Positions 9,901 through 17,388 of a stretch of DNA of 23,492 nucleotides are shown here, one piece after another. The position numbers were made by a program, and so were the translations under genes. The notes beneath the pieces were generated by a model. It was not told the origin of the DNA. It ran no database searches and saw nothing but the letters and a program-made list of their open reading frames with translations. This DNA comes from Beroe ovata. Lineage: Eukaryota > Ctenophora > Nuda > Beroida > Beroidae. The stretch spans positions 189,180 through 212,671 of the forward strand of contig CAMPET010000082.1 in NCBI GenBank assembly GCA_946803715.1, in the 5' to 3' direction. Within the stretch, counting starts at the first letter, position 1, and every line of letters begins with the position of its first letter.

Positions 9901-12900
9901 CTTCTCTCTCCCATTGCAGATAGCTAAGTTGGAACTCGGTTACGACCCAGTGGAGAAGACAAGCTCTAATATACGGGTAGAGTTTTACATATTCCAGCAT
10001 GGGAACGTTCTTACACCAGATATAATCACAAGGATCCTTCACCAAGTTCCAATACTCAAGGTGGGTGGTATTTTTGGAAGGAGGGTTTCTGATAACTTGT
10101 CCTTTCTTACCTCGAAGTGTCCTAATTTTAACCGCCAGTGACGGACCGGAGGTGGTCGGTTGTTGAAATGGTGAAAAATAGTGAATTTACTGTTTCATTC
10201 AATTCTCTGAGAACAATTTCACCACAGCTCCGATTATGGGCCATTGGTCAATGATAATCTAGCTATCTGTAACAGCCAATGAAAATGTATAACCGAAGTG
10301 TCACGTGACTCATCCCCCCTCCTGCAGTATGATGTGGTGTTGGAGAGTTATTGCAGATTGCAGAAGTGCCCGAGTGACAGCAGTTACAGTGACTGTGACA
10401 ACATTCCTGTCATGCAATTCCATTCTCTTCCCAAACCCCTGCTCCCTTGTTCTTATAAAGGTAAATACCTGGCTGTCAAACCCCTGCTCCCCTGTTCAAC
10501 CCTATGTCATGAAAACTGTCGTACTTGTGTATAGTCGGGTAATTTCATACGATCGATCATTCATCAATCATTCTTCCGGACGATGTGAAGGCATGATGTA
10601 TAGTTACTTAACGAGAAAGTGTGAAATAATATGTTGTTACATCACACCTATGAGGTGCGTATTTGGCCATATTTCTCGAGGCGAAGCCGAGTGAAATTTG
10701 GGCAATACGCACCAAATAGGTGTTATCCTTGAAAATCCTTGAAAGGAACAATATTATCTATGTTGGAACGCAAGCTACTGTTACCGCTGCATTTCAAGTT
10801 TCAACATATCAACTTTTGAGACATCCTCAAGACATAAAGGCAATAATCAATATTGCTATATTAATTACATCTTGAGTTCTTACTGCAAGACTATCAATGA
10901 CTCTTGACATTCTCACATACCCTTAGGAGAAGTGGAATTTGCAATATTCTGTATTTTACTCACACACACTCCTGCAACATCCCTGTATTGCATCATGACA
11001 TGCATCATGTACATTGTGCATGGTGTAATGTCAGAAACTGACTCACTTAATAGCTCACGATAATGCTGACATAACTGTTGTCATGACAATAGCTTACAGA
11101 GATAGAGAGAGAGAGAGGGGATTTTACCCTTGTGACCTAGGTTTTCCTTCATAACATCATGAACATAATGTTTTGTTGGTACCTAACTACATTTTAATGA
11201 GATCATGACCAAGTACTAGATAAGTAGACAGGGAAGAAACTCAAAAAGTATGGGATTTACCCGGACTTGAACCCTAAACCCAGGAATCGCGCCTGTTGCT
11301 TTACCTGCATATTTCACACATCAATGATTATCCATACCATCAGTGACACTGTGTGTCTACTGTCTGTGAATTTGTGTCTGTGTGTCGTTTCTGTGTCTGT
11401 TTCTGTGTCTGTGTCTGTTTTTGTGTCTGTTTCTGTGTGTGTTTCTGTGTCTGACGTCTGTGTCTGTTATTACACTACTTTGTAATTTCAGGGGCGAAAT
11501 TGTCATATGGAGAAGCAATAAAGCCTGATTGCGGTGTCAATCAATACAGTAATGAAACTCAAGCTACGTTGTGTCTCTATGGAAACAAATATTCGCCTCC
11601 AACTTTGCCAACATGTGCAAGTAAGNGTCTGTGTGAATTTGTGTGTGTGTGTGTCTGTGTGTGTGGGTGTCTGTTTCTGTGTCTGTTTCTGTGTCTGTTT
11701 CTGTGTCTGTGTCTGTTATTACACTACTTTGTAATTCCAGGGGTGAAATTGTCATATGGAGAAGCAATAAAGCCTGATTGCAGTGTCAATCAATACAGTA
11801 ATGAAACTCAAGCTACGTTGTGTCTCTATGGAAACAACTATTCGCCTCCAACTTTGCCAACATGTGCAAGTAAGAAAACATTTCCTTGTGTTTGTTGAAT
11901 TGCAGCAGGACACCAGCATGAGCATGTTTTCTTGCCATGACAACGGAGATAAATCGAAACATAATTGGTATCATTATGTCATTATGTCTACATTATACTT
12001 GGTTGGTCGATAATTCAGCCGTATTTTGAATTTTCGGATTTAAAACCATGACTAAGATTGTTATCAAAATATGCCATGGTTTTCCATGACACGCGTCGGT
12101 TAATTGTTGCGAACCTAAAAATGCACTTAACACGGAAGGGTCTGAGGCATCAATTTTTGTTGCTTATGACGAGTGATTTGAACATGCTTTCTTTACTTTG
12201 AAATGTTTCTTAACAATTAGAAAAAGAGAATTAGGTCATTTTTCTACACTGTTTTTTTTCATTAAGAGCGACAGGCTGGCAAATTGTTACTTTTGTAACG
12301 CGTTTATGGAACGCGTCAAGACATTTTTGATTGTCAATTGTCGTAGCGCTAACCCGCTGTGTGGATTAAGTAACGCGCGCGCGACTCCATCAATGCAAGG
12401 TTTTGAAGGGCTTAGACAACAATGTTGTTATCATATCCAAGTCCTCTGAAGGACTCAACATTTTCACTGATGTCAAATATTCAGATATAACTCAACTCAT
12501 GGTCAATTTCCAGTCTTTCATTGACATATTTTGACTATAAATGAGTTTTGACTATAAATTTTGACTATAAATGAGTTATTCGTACTCAATCTGCAATCAT
12601 GTGTTTCAGTGTGCGGAGGGCTTGTCATAGGCGGATCACTGTATGGACCTGTTAGATCAGATGGGCTGAATGCACGGGGTGCAAACTGTGTGTGGGACAT
12701 ATCACATGATAATGACGTCATAGGTGGGTCCTTGGTAGATTAATATGCGCTCATCTGAGAGTATCTGTGCTTCTTTTGGATGGAGAACTCAATTAATTCC
12801 CATAACTTCAAGATTGAGTGATTACTCCCGATCCACTGATTTGAATTCAGATTTTCCTCATTCCTATTCCAGGTATATTCTACCAGAGCGTGAAGTCAGA

Positions 12901-15776
12901 GCGATCGTGTCAGAACAGTGTGAGCTACCTCAAAATCACAGAGTATGACTCTGATGGGAAACCTCTGGAAAAGCAACAGGTAAACGGGTGGGCGCCGCTT
13001 TCTAATTCTTACTAAAAAAGTAACTCTTTGAATTCGCGAGGTCGACAGAGAGTGGGGAAAGGTCCCATATCTCAAAACTGATTTCTGGAAAACTGAGGGA
13101 TCTGCCTTGATTCTCGATGGCCAATCTTCTTCACATGACTCACCAGATGGTGATTGACCAGCGAAAACTTTGATTCGACCAATGAACAATGAGATACGAT
13201 ACTAAAAGTGTCTCAAAATTTGGGACCCTTCCCCAAAATACCATTCTCTATCAGTTGGTTGAGTGATACAGTTATTAATGTGCTGAGGGGAGTACTGCCT
13301 GTACTTTTGAACTTGATATATCGGTGGTCTGAAGAGTGAACCAATCGATCCTTCTCGTCCACCATCCAGTCAGCGACCAGTTTGTGGCCGCCTTGGTTGG
13401 TTATCGTGAGGTCGATTGTGTTACTCCACCGCCCGTTATCAAAAGTTAATTAAGTGACACAGTAATTAATGTGCTGCAGGATGTCTGTTTTGGAGTGGTC
13501 ATGTACCTAACTTCTCGAGTAAAGATCGAGTTCGTCTCGAACCCCGAAAGTGATGTTTCGCTAGGTTTCACCTTCGAATTCGAACCTGATCTACCAGGTA
13601 ATGATCATCATTTGATGGAAAATGAACAGATCACCCACAATTAAACACGTTGAGCTGGCCCTATTTTTAATTCTGCATTTTTCCCCGATTCCCAGTTCTA
13701 CTCCTCGATTCCCAGTTCTACTACTCCCCGATTCCCAGTTCTACTCCCCGATTCCGATAATTTTCACCGATAATTATCACTGCAGCGTTACCATGGTATC
13801 GAAGATACATGCCGATACTCATTGCAGCTCCCATTGTTGTCATATTCCTCCTTTCATTAGTGTTCCTTGGCCTCTACTGTGACCACCGTAACAGGTAATT
13901 AGTGACCACACAATTAGAGACCACACAATCAGAGACCACATCATTAGTGATTACAACTACATTATAGTAGGAGTTTTTTTTCGCAAAATGGGATTTAAAC
14001 TGCACAAATCATGGAGCACTATTATTATAATAGCATTATCCCAGGAGCAAAGTGAAGCAGTTAGTGACCCCAGTGGACCATCACGGAGATCACACTAGTA
14101 ATGGGACATGGAGACCCAACACCAGTCTCAAGGAGGGTGGGAGAGAGACGGAAACAGTGGATAATGCGCTCTCCCCGCAGCCCAGGTAAACTCATTAGCT
14201 CATTAGCTCATTAGTGGATATGATATTATCCACAGTGAAATTATTCATATTATCCTGGTGATGTTTCCCAAATTGAGATGCAAATCGGTCAAGACAGACC
14301 AATTAATGTGCCAATTGTGTGTTAATTTAATTAGCCTGGTGAACACGGTGAAGATTCTTGCTGTACGGCATGGGTACATATAAGCGGACCAGTTGCCTAG
14401 ACACAGACTGTTCATGTCATCACGCGGACATAATATTTGAATTTGTACTCCGATACTACCTTAGTACCTTGTGATCATACACATCATATCCTCACGACAG
14501 TTTTTCCAGGGTACATAACGCCGTCCCAAAGAGCAGTAATCGTTCTGAGAAAAAGAGAGCGAGAGCTAAGGTTGACACTGCTGCGGGTCAAGAACACACA
14601 CAAGGTACATTGGCAAAACAGTTCCCCACAGTTCACACAGCATATTTATCCCAACTAATCCCAACTAGGGTTTCCATTATCTACTCAAAATCTTTTATCT
14701 AGACAAATAGATAATTTTTTCGCCATTATCTAGATTATCTAGATTATCTAGATAAAATTTTGAATCGCAAATTCAACTGAATAGGACCATATTTCGACCT
14801 CTAACTTGGTATACTGGCTCATGAGAATGGTCTTCGATTGTTAACTGCAGCTGCTTGATATTTTCAACGAAGTTCATGGTCAAAAAGTGTAGTTTTGGGC
14901 AGTTGGCACGTCTCAAGTACGGCTACGGCAATTGATTCTTAAGAGCTTAGGGGATCGAGGTGGAGATATTGCTGGCTCCTAGCCCTGGAATTGGTGTCTG
15001 TAACAGCTCTGAAGTAGAGAAGTTGTAACGACCATTTCTAGCTCCAAGTTGTATCTACAGTAGCTCTTAAGTCCCAACTTCCAAGCAGAGAAATGCATTT
15101 GGCTGTTTAAACTAACGAAAAATAGTTGCGAGTCTTTCATCGATTTCAAGGAGAGTTTCCCATTCTATTTTTAGATCTGGACAATAATATTCACTCGAAA
15201 CAGGCACGGAGATAGGGAACCCTGCCCAAAGTTACGGATCATGGGTTATGACAAGCAATGGAGGAGACCCCTCATCAACTGCTGTAGATGGTGCTTCGGT
15301 TAGTGCAACTGTCCAAGTCTAAATCTAAACAGTTTTTTTTGCGGTTTCGGATCCAGGAGAATATTATGTAATTGAAAAGTGGTGATTACCTTGTCTATAA
15401 TATTGTCCCGCGTTTCAAACAGGTCCCAGTCCGCACAAGTGGTGGTGAGGTTAGCACCACCACTCTCTTAGTCCCTGCAGACACTCAGAGTGCTGCTGAC
15501 ACAGTAACTACACGTCCTACTCGACGGAAAAAACGGAGGAGGAAGAAGCGCCCCGTGTCCGATGTGCGCCCGCTCCCGGAACTTGCCGATAAAGTGGACA
15601 ATGCGGGCCCGGGGGAGGGGGCAGGAGTGCCCGGGCCTGCTGTCAGGAGGGGTCTACCCCCGCTTGAGGGGGGGTCGAGTGCAGGGGTCGAGAGTTCACG
15701 TGCATTACCACCAATAACTACGAGTAAAGATGAATACCTCGTTCCATTTGTGTCGAATGATTTGGGCGTGGATTAA
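3168..15776 (+). CDS. Sushi/CCP + CUB type I transmembrane receptor-like protein (multi-exon)
   Basis: One gene pieced together from exons with matching phases: 3168-~3291, 3392-3486, 3589-3761, 3870-3993, 5727-5817, 5959-6117, 9570-9649, 9920-10060, 10328-10460, 11492-11620, 12610-12723, 12873-12979, 13480-13597, 13786-13894, 14045-14185, 14510-14604, 15204-15298 and 15423-15776. Total about 793 aa. Order: signal peptide; Cys-rich head; sushi domain (~121-190); unassigned module (~200-365); second sushi (~369-416); CUB (~417-529); one transmembrane helix (~536-558); cytoplasmic tail (~560-793). Known: sushi and CUB modules mediate protein or glycan binding at the cell surface. Inferred: an adhesion or recognition receptor without an intracellular enzyme domain. 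All junctions are GT-AG; the exon 1 donor and the start of the 15204 exon are the least certain. No family name for the whole architecture is recognised. Exons 5959-6117 and 11492-11620 each have a second copy next to an N. Confidence 0.75.
4370..4636 (-). CDS. Small secreted cysteine-rich protein, antisense inside an intron
   Basis: Complete 88-aa ORF on the minus strand, lying wholly inside the receptor's third intron (3994-5726). Seen: a clear signal peptide, MFRVLAIAFTLFIAVQ, followed by a mature part of about 72 residues with seven cysteines (17, 20, 42, 79, 83, 85, 86), arranged as CWSC at the front and a C-terminal cluster CGSHCWCC followed by QP and TAA. An N-glycosylation sequon NLT sits at residue 57. 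On the minus strand an acceptor-like TCTACACAG lies one base before the ATG, so an upstream 5' UTR exon is possible. I do not recognise the family; CWSC only loosely recalls Ly6-type starts and the rest does not fit. Odd cysteine number suggests a dimer, a free thiol, or Cys17 removed with the leader. A chance ORF is unlikely given leader plus Cys cluster, but expression is unproven. Confidence 0.5.
   Translation of the reverse strand: MFRVLAIAFTLFIAVQCWSCYKYNAAEDRAMTKHGVDERSACEKGVRIAGGDGRVINLTAGNSMNGRRFTKGMNNPAGCGSHCWCCQP
4640..5726. other. Rest of receptor intron 4-5
   Basis: AT-rich sequence without a convincing exon on the + strand. It contains a 17-bp tandem pair ATTCTAGT(A/C)AAACAACG near 5137-5171. 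A possible acceptor at 5472 (TTTCTGCAG) opens a 32-codon stretch ending in a stop; it is not needed, because exon 3870-3993 splices in phase 0 straight to 5727 and completes the sushi domain. Confidence 0.5.
5727..6117 (+). CDS. Receptor exons 5-6: end of sushi 1 and start of unassigned module
   Basis: Exon 5 (5727-5817; acceptor GTTCAG, donor ACAA|GTTAGT) reads LSRGDSVLSSTPSCVPLS. Its TPSC supplies the fourth cysteine of the CCP domain whose third cysteine (VIC) ends exon 4; this supports a direct splice over the 1.7-kb intron. It continues into a strand rich in hydroxyl residues (MSFTVNVT). Exon 6 (5959-6117; acceptor TTTTCAG, donor AACA|GTATGT) reads DADITRLAGVDAVYLNPEE to AFNQSPDN with a Cys pair YCSDDYC. 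Exon 6 is phase 1 at both ends (53 codons), so it can be duplicated or skipped without a frameshift. No domain family is recognised for exon 6. Confidence 0.7.
5935..6454 (+). repeat. Duplicated segment, copy 1 (contains exon 6)
   Basis: 520 bp nearly identical to 7101-7613. Exon 6 and its splice sites are the same in both. Differences are confined to the downstream intron: an 8-bp deletion in copy 2 (after GCAATGCAG), a one-base insertion (ACTCGG versus ACTCTAG), and a few substitutions. Divergence of this size fits alleles or a very recent duplication. Confidence 0.9.
6455..7099. other. Spacer between duplicated segments, with simple repeats
   Basis: No gene seen. Contains a GT-rich microsatellite (about 6804-6846), a short inverted repeat (CAAGGGATA / TATCCCTTG) just before it, and at 7014-7099 an irregular array of CTAACTC/CTAACAC/TTACTC units that runs up to the N at 7100. 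Confidence 0.7.
7014..7099. repeat. CTAACTC-type tandem array ending at an N
   Basis: Roughly a dozen units of CCTAACTCTAA, CCTAACACTTA and variants. The array is cut off by the single N at 7100, so its true length is unknown; the assembly probably broke inside it. Confidence 0.85.
7101..7613 (+). repeat. Duplicated segment, copy 2, with second copy of exon 6 (7125-7283)
   Basis: Starts right after the N at 7100 and carries exon 6 again (7125-7283) with the same acceptor and donor and identical coding sequence. Because the exon is phase 1 on both sides, using both copies would keep the frame and add 53 residues. The abrupt start at an N and allele-like divergence in the intron part make an unresolved haplotype join the simpler reading; a real tandem exon duplication remains possible. 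Confidence 0.85.
8182..8255. repeat. Three 25-bp tandem repeats
   Basis: Three head-to-tail copies of TGTCTACAAAGTCACGAAAG followed by ACGCC, with no mismatch over the first two units and the third ending one base short. It reads through open in one frame but resembles a minisatellite rather than a coding repeat. Confidence 0.9.
8275..8439 (-). pseudogene. Retroelement gag-like N-terminal fragment (uncertain)
   Basis: On the minus strand an ATG at 8439 opens about 50 codons of coding-like sequence: MATRIVEQLILDDD, then NTVRNWIERVELGIDIAIF and DKLPEEADLREAK, before the N at 8288 and a stop at about 8275. The acidic start followed by a W-containing amphipathic helix is typical of N-termini of LTR-retrotransposon gag proteins, but this is a resemblance, not a firm match. 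No protease, reverse transcriptase or LTR is visible nearby, so if it is gag it is a fragment. The N may hide a junction. Confidence 0.35.
8710..8820. repeat. Imperfect long hairpin
   Basis: Outer arms ATGCTACCT (8710-8718) and AGGTAGCAT (8812-8820) enclose inner arms AGGGACAGAAA (8730-8740) and TTTCTGTCCCT (8773-8783). Could be a degraded MITE or a transcript hairpin; no coding potential. Confidence 0.6.
9030..9385 (-). pseudogene. Degenerate minus-strand coding remnant, family not recognised
   Basis: The minus strand shows protein-like stretches in different frames. 9339-9202 encodes MTWDDNGTFNGIGFGHV followed by SLTNARSCPFRDHDG and ELTCLQNR, then a stop; the frame stays open-looking upstream (MMEMADLRRQLT) except for one TGA. 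Further down, VDIHSELCKEKVKCAWSWN and then DGNTEAVGTSFTIKHADSP with FLPDFIKAL appear in another frame with stops between. Cysteines and Asn/Gly/Asp-rich loops suggest an extracellular protein. Either a decayed gene or a small multi-exon gene whose splicing I cannot resolve. Confidence 0.3.
9570..10460 (+). CDS. Receptor exons 7-9: unassigned module and first cysteine of sushi 2
   Basis: Exon 7 (9570-9649; acceptor TTTTCCAG, donor AAG|GTAAAT) joins exon 6 in phase 1 and reads IFESYDTRPSDNKVKRALVD to SLEVK. Exon 8 (9920-10060; acceptor CATTGCAG, donor AAG|GTGGGT) reads IAKLELGYDPVEK, IRVEFYIFQHGNVLTPDII and HQVPILK; the alternating hydrophobic strand then helix looks like a small alpha/beta module, vaguely SEA-like, but I do not assign it. 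Exon 9 (10328-10460; acceptor TCCTGCAG, donor AAAG|GTAAAT) has four clustered Cys (SYCRLQKC, DCDN, LPCSYK). The last of these is the first cysteine of the following sushi domain. Exons 7 and 8 end in phase 0, exon 9 in phase 1. Confidence 0.75.
10644..10723. repeat. 80-bp imperfect palindrome (hairpin MITE-like)
   Basis: ACACCTAT...GGTGCGTATT at the left is mirrored by AATACGCACC...ATAGGTGT at the right, around a GC-rich centre CTCGAGGCGAAGCCGAG that is itself an inverted repeat. It lies in the intron after exon 9. No clear target duplication, so mobility is only inferred. Confidence 0.7.
11098..11118. repeat. (GA)n microsatellite
   Basis: A short run of GA units in the intron between exons 9 and 10, where no coding sequence is otherwise seen (10461-11491). 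Confidence 0.85.
11350..11480. repeat. GTGTCT-type simple repeat, copy 1
   Basis: Irregular GTGTCTGTTTCT repeats fill the end of the intron before sushi exon copy 1, ending in the shared segment TTATTACACTACTTTGTAATT and the acceptor TTTCAG. A second block of the same repeat (about 11627-11717) precedes sushi exon copy 2. Confidence 0.85.
11492..11620 (+). CDS. Receptor exon 10: sushi 2, copy 1
   Basis: 129 nt, phase 1 at both ends, acceptor ATTTCAG, donor GCAA|GTAAG. It reads AKLSYGEAIKPDCGVNQYSN, then ETQATLCLYGN and LPTCA. With the cysteine from exon 9 (LPCSYKG) this gives the four-Cys spacing of a CCP module (C-x15-C, C about 13 later, C about 14 later). The usual Trp before the last Cys is not present. 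The N at 11626 falls five bases past the exon, inside the donor region. Confidence 0.8.
11741..11869 (+). CDS. Second copy of the sushi 2 exon
   Basis: Same 129-nt exon with three base changes (one gives A to V, one G to S, one K to N), an acceptor ATTCCAG and the donor GCAA|GTAAGA. Each copy encodes three cysteines and depends on exon 9 for the fourth, so reading both in one transcript would leave one sushi unit with an unpaired layout. That favours either mutually exclusive use or an assembly duplicate; the N at 11626 between the copies favours the latter. The upstream intron repeats (GTGTCT) are duplicated too. Confidence 0.7.
11870..12609. other. Intron between sushi 2 and CUB exons
   Basis: No coding sequence recognised. 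Contains GC-rich islands with ACGCGT (12092, 12298-12320), and a TTTTGACTATAAATGAG tandem repeat at about 12529-12577, just before the pyrimidine tract of the CUB acceptor. Confidence 0.5.
12610..13597 (+). CDS. Receptor exons 11-13: CUB domain
   Basis: Exons 12610-12723, 12873-12979 and 13480-13597 (all GT-AG; phases 1-1, 1-0, 0-1). Translation: MCGGLVIGGSLYGP, then GANCVWDISHDNDVIGIFYQ, ERSCQNSVSYLKITEYDS, DVCFGVVMYLTSRVKIEF and GFTFEFEP. This has the CUB layout: opening CGG, C-x-W followed by an aromatic strand, a second Cys pair (SC ... VC), and the terminal V-x-I-x-F ... GFxFxFxP strand. About 113 residues, the normal CUB size, with the four typical cysteines. The Ca-binding Asp set is only partly kept, so calcium binding is uncertain. 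Membrane-proximal: the transmembrane exon follows directly. Confidence 0.8.
13682..13757. repeat. CCCCGATTCCCAGTTCTACT tandem repeat
   Basis: Three to four copies of a ~20-bp unit with small variations lie in the intron between the CUB and transmembrane exons. Confidence 0.85.
13786..13894 (+). CDS. Receptor exon 14: transmembrane segment
   Basis: Acceptor CACTGCAG, donor AACAG|GTAATT; phase 1 in, phase 2 out. It reads LPWYRRYM, then a ~22-residue hydrophobic helix (PILIAAPIVVIFLLSLVFLG), then LYCDHRN. A basic residue pair precedes the helix as well as follows it. With the N-terminal signal peptide this predicts a type I single-pass protein. Confidence 0.8.
13903..14215. repeat. Short tandem repeats around exon 15
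   Basis: GACCACACAATTAGA-type units at about 13903-13950 and CTCATTAG units at about 14190-14213 flank exon 15 (14045-14185). Both are simple intronic repeats. Confidence 0.7.
14045..15776 (+). CDS. Receptor exons 15-18: cytoplasmic tail
   Basis: Exons 14045-14185, 14510-14604, 15204-15298 and 15423-15776 (stop TAA). Low-complexity, hydrophilic, no enzyme domain. Visible features: SEKKRARAKV in exon 16; in exon 18 a run RPTRRKKRRRKKRP resembling a nuclear localisation or phosphoinositide-binding cluster; then a Gly/Pro-rich stretch with very GC-rich codons (GPGEGAGVPGPAVRRGLPPL), and a C-terminus with DEYLVPF, a possible phosphotyrosine docking site. Exon 17 (15204) has a poor polypyrimidine tract and is the weakest junction, though its phase fits on both sides. 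Signalling role is inferred only from these short motifs. Confidence 0.7.
14690..14763. repeat. AT-rich inverted repeat with ATTATCTAG units
   Basis: AAAATCTTTTATCTAGA at the left is mirrored by TCTAGATAAAATTTTGA at the right, with three ATTATCTAG units inside. It lies in the intron between exons 16 and 17 (14605-15203), which has no other recognisable content. Confidence 0.65.
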
Positions 15777-16189
15777 CTTATTAGGGCCCAAGGGGCAGTG
15801 GTCTTTTGATACGTTCTTTATATTATTTGAAGCTGCTTTAACTTTTAGTTTGGATAGCGATTTTGTACTATTTGTTACTATTTGTTAATAACGTTTGATA
15901 CTTTGATAGTTCTAAAATACCATTCAAGCAGAATCTGTGCGTAAACTGAAGAAACTATTAATTGTTAACCGATGAACAAGATTTCATTTACCCATTAGAT
16001 TTGGTTGTATTTGTTGTCACTGACAAAGGCAAATATATAATTTAGTACTGATATGAAATTGAAAATAACGCGGCTCATATTCGACCACATCGACAAGTCG
16101 TCGCCACATAAACTTAAAGTGGCGGCAGCCGGCTAATTGTTCCAATTGTTTATGCCTGCGAATTGCATGTACCGCGTTATTTCTATATC
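15777..16189. other. 3' flank of the receptor gene
   Basis: AT-rich, presumably 3' UTR then spacer. No coding sequence and no clear AATAAA seen. A short repeated TACTATTTGTTA occurs near 15867-15890. Confidence 0.5.
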
Positions 16190-16500
16190 ACAGGTTCACA
16201 ATCACATCCGGCCTGATTTCCTTGATTTTTCTCCTCAAACGGCACAATCTGCTATGTTGACCTCACGGAGGAATTCGACTTTCCATTGGGTTCACTGCTC
16301 GGGATTGTCCCTTGTTTAGCTTCACACTGTTATCAGAGTATATCCCAACGATCAGACGACCACCTGGGGCACGACAGAAGCGCAAAAGTTTCATGTTACC
16401 AATACCAATGTGGATCAGGTCGAAACATTAGTGAAGACCACCTTGTCACATATCTCTTCTTGACCTTCTCTTCAAGTTCAAAGATATTGAGGATTTAGTT
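16190..16500 (-). pseudogene. RfaE2/HldE C-terminal-type nucleotidyltransferase pseudogene
   Basis: The minus strand spells the family's blocks in order but in shifting frames: LEEKVKKRY (about 16480-16455), KVVFTN (16444-16427), then CFDLIHIGIGNMKLLRF (16426-16376), GGRLIVGIYSDNSVKLNKG and GQSRAVNPMESR (to about 16276), a stop, EFLREVNIADCAV in a second frame, and KEIRPDVIV (about 16220-16196). In bacterial heptose-1-phosphate adenylyltransferases (RfaE2, or the C-terminal half of HldE) these correspond to VFTNGCFDxxHxGH, the LIV-SD strand with xVKxLKG, RPVNPxxxR and the xIxPDVxV strand. Here the nucleotide-binding HxGH reads HIGI, GC of NGCFD is lost with a four-base gap, and there are at least three frame changes plus stops. 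It is therefore a dead copy. The eukaryotic PCYT-type relatives lack VNPxxxR, which favours the bacterial-type family. Confidence 0.6.
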
Positions 16501-16681
16501 GTAATAGTTCCGATACTTGTGATGCGAGCTCCGCGAAGGTTTGAGACTTGAGGAGACGCAACCAGTCAGAGTATATAGCAGCCGGACACACCCACTACAA
16601 TTCTGCCGACCTCCGTCAGAATGCTCAACTGATGCGACTCTCTGTTCTCAAGTGTTCCGTTATCCCTGAAAAACGCAGCCA

Positions 16682-16751
16682 TGGCAAACTTTGGCAAATA
16701 CTTTTTTTGGCAAAGCCCAAAAATGTGGGAATTCTTTGCCAAAGTTTGCCA
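16682..16751. mobile_element. Hairpin MITE family B, copy 1 (70 bp)
   Basis: TGGCAAACTTTGGCAAA at the left end and TTTGCCAAAGTTTGCCA at the right are perfect inverted repeats; the interior has the smaller inverted motif TTTGGCAAAGCCCAAA. A second copy lies at 17647-17715. No obvious target-site duplication. Confidence 0.85.
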
Positions 16752-17133
16752 TAATTTCCACATCGTTTCAGACAGGTTAGGACACTTTTAACGCTTCTAA
16801 AAGGACATTGTGGTCATTTAAAACACTCGTCAATACAAACTGTCATACAAAAATCTAAACGGAATTATTACTAAGCCTTCATAAAATCGACCGGTTATCA
16901 ATAGTCGGCTAGCTCGGGCCCGCATCAATTAAAAAGCAATGCAGGCTATTTATTTGACTTAAAAACGATTCAGCGTCCAAAATTACGTAGGAATCAATTG
17001 TTTTTGCATCAAAACGGTCAAAAAATATTTCGCCACTTTGGCTTAGGTGGTGACTTTGGTGGCTTCCCATTCTGATTCAGCCAATACAACCATGTTACAT
17101 CTCATGATGCAATATTTCGTCTCCCGCATATCC
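16752..17133. other. Spacer without recognised features
   Basis: AT-rich sequence between MITE B copy 1 and MITE A. No coding sequence or repeat recognised on either strand. Confidence 0.5.
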
Positions 17134-17264
17134 TTGTAGGATTTCACCCTACCCTTGCTGGCGGGATTTTATCCCTGGCAAGGGGCGGATTGAAAATCGG
17201 GGCGGATTGAAAATCGGGGCGGATTGAAAATCGCGCGCGCCGACGGTAGGGTAAAATCCTACAA
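17134..17264. mobile_element. MITE family A, copy 2 (131 bp)
   Basis: Ends TTGTAGGATTTCACCC and GGGTAAAATCCTACAA, flanked by a perfect 9-bp target duplication CGCATATCC (17125-17133 and 17265-17273). Longer than copy 1 because the internal GGGGCGGATTGAAAATC unit is present three times. Otherwise closely similar to copy 1, so the family has been active fairly recently. Confidence 0.9.
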
Positions 17265-17320
17265 CGCATATCCATATCAATGACATAAATCGAAATTAGC
17301 GTCAACAAGCCCCTATTTAA

Positions 17321-17388
17321 TTGTAAAAATATTAACCATAAAATATTAACCATAAAAATATTAACCATTTGTAAAAATATTAACCATA
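17321..17388. repeat. AAATATTAACCAT tandem repeat
   Basis: Four copies of AAATATTAACCAT with short spacers. The rest of 17389-17646 shows no recognisable gene. Confidence 0.85.

Noticed and set aside
11267-11485. ORF rich in Val/Ser/Cys
   Set aside because: It is the translation of the GTGTCT simple repeat before the sushi exon.
16548-16763. Overlapping ORFs on both strands across MITE family B copy 1
   Set aside because: They are open mainly because the hairpin MITE lacks stops; no conserved protein features apart from a weak GRIVVGVSG stretch next to the RfaE2-like pseudogene.
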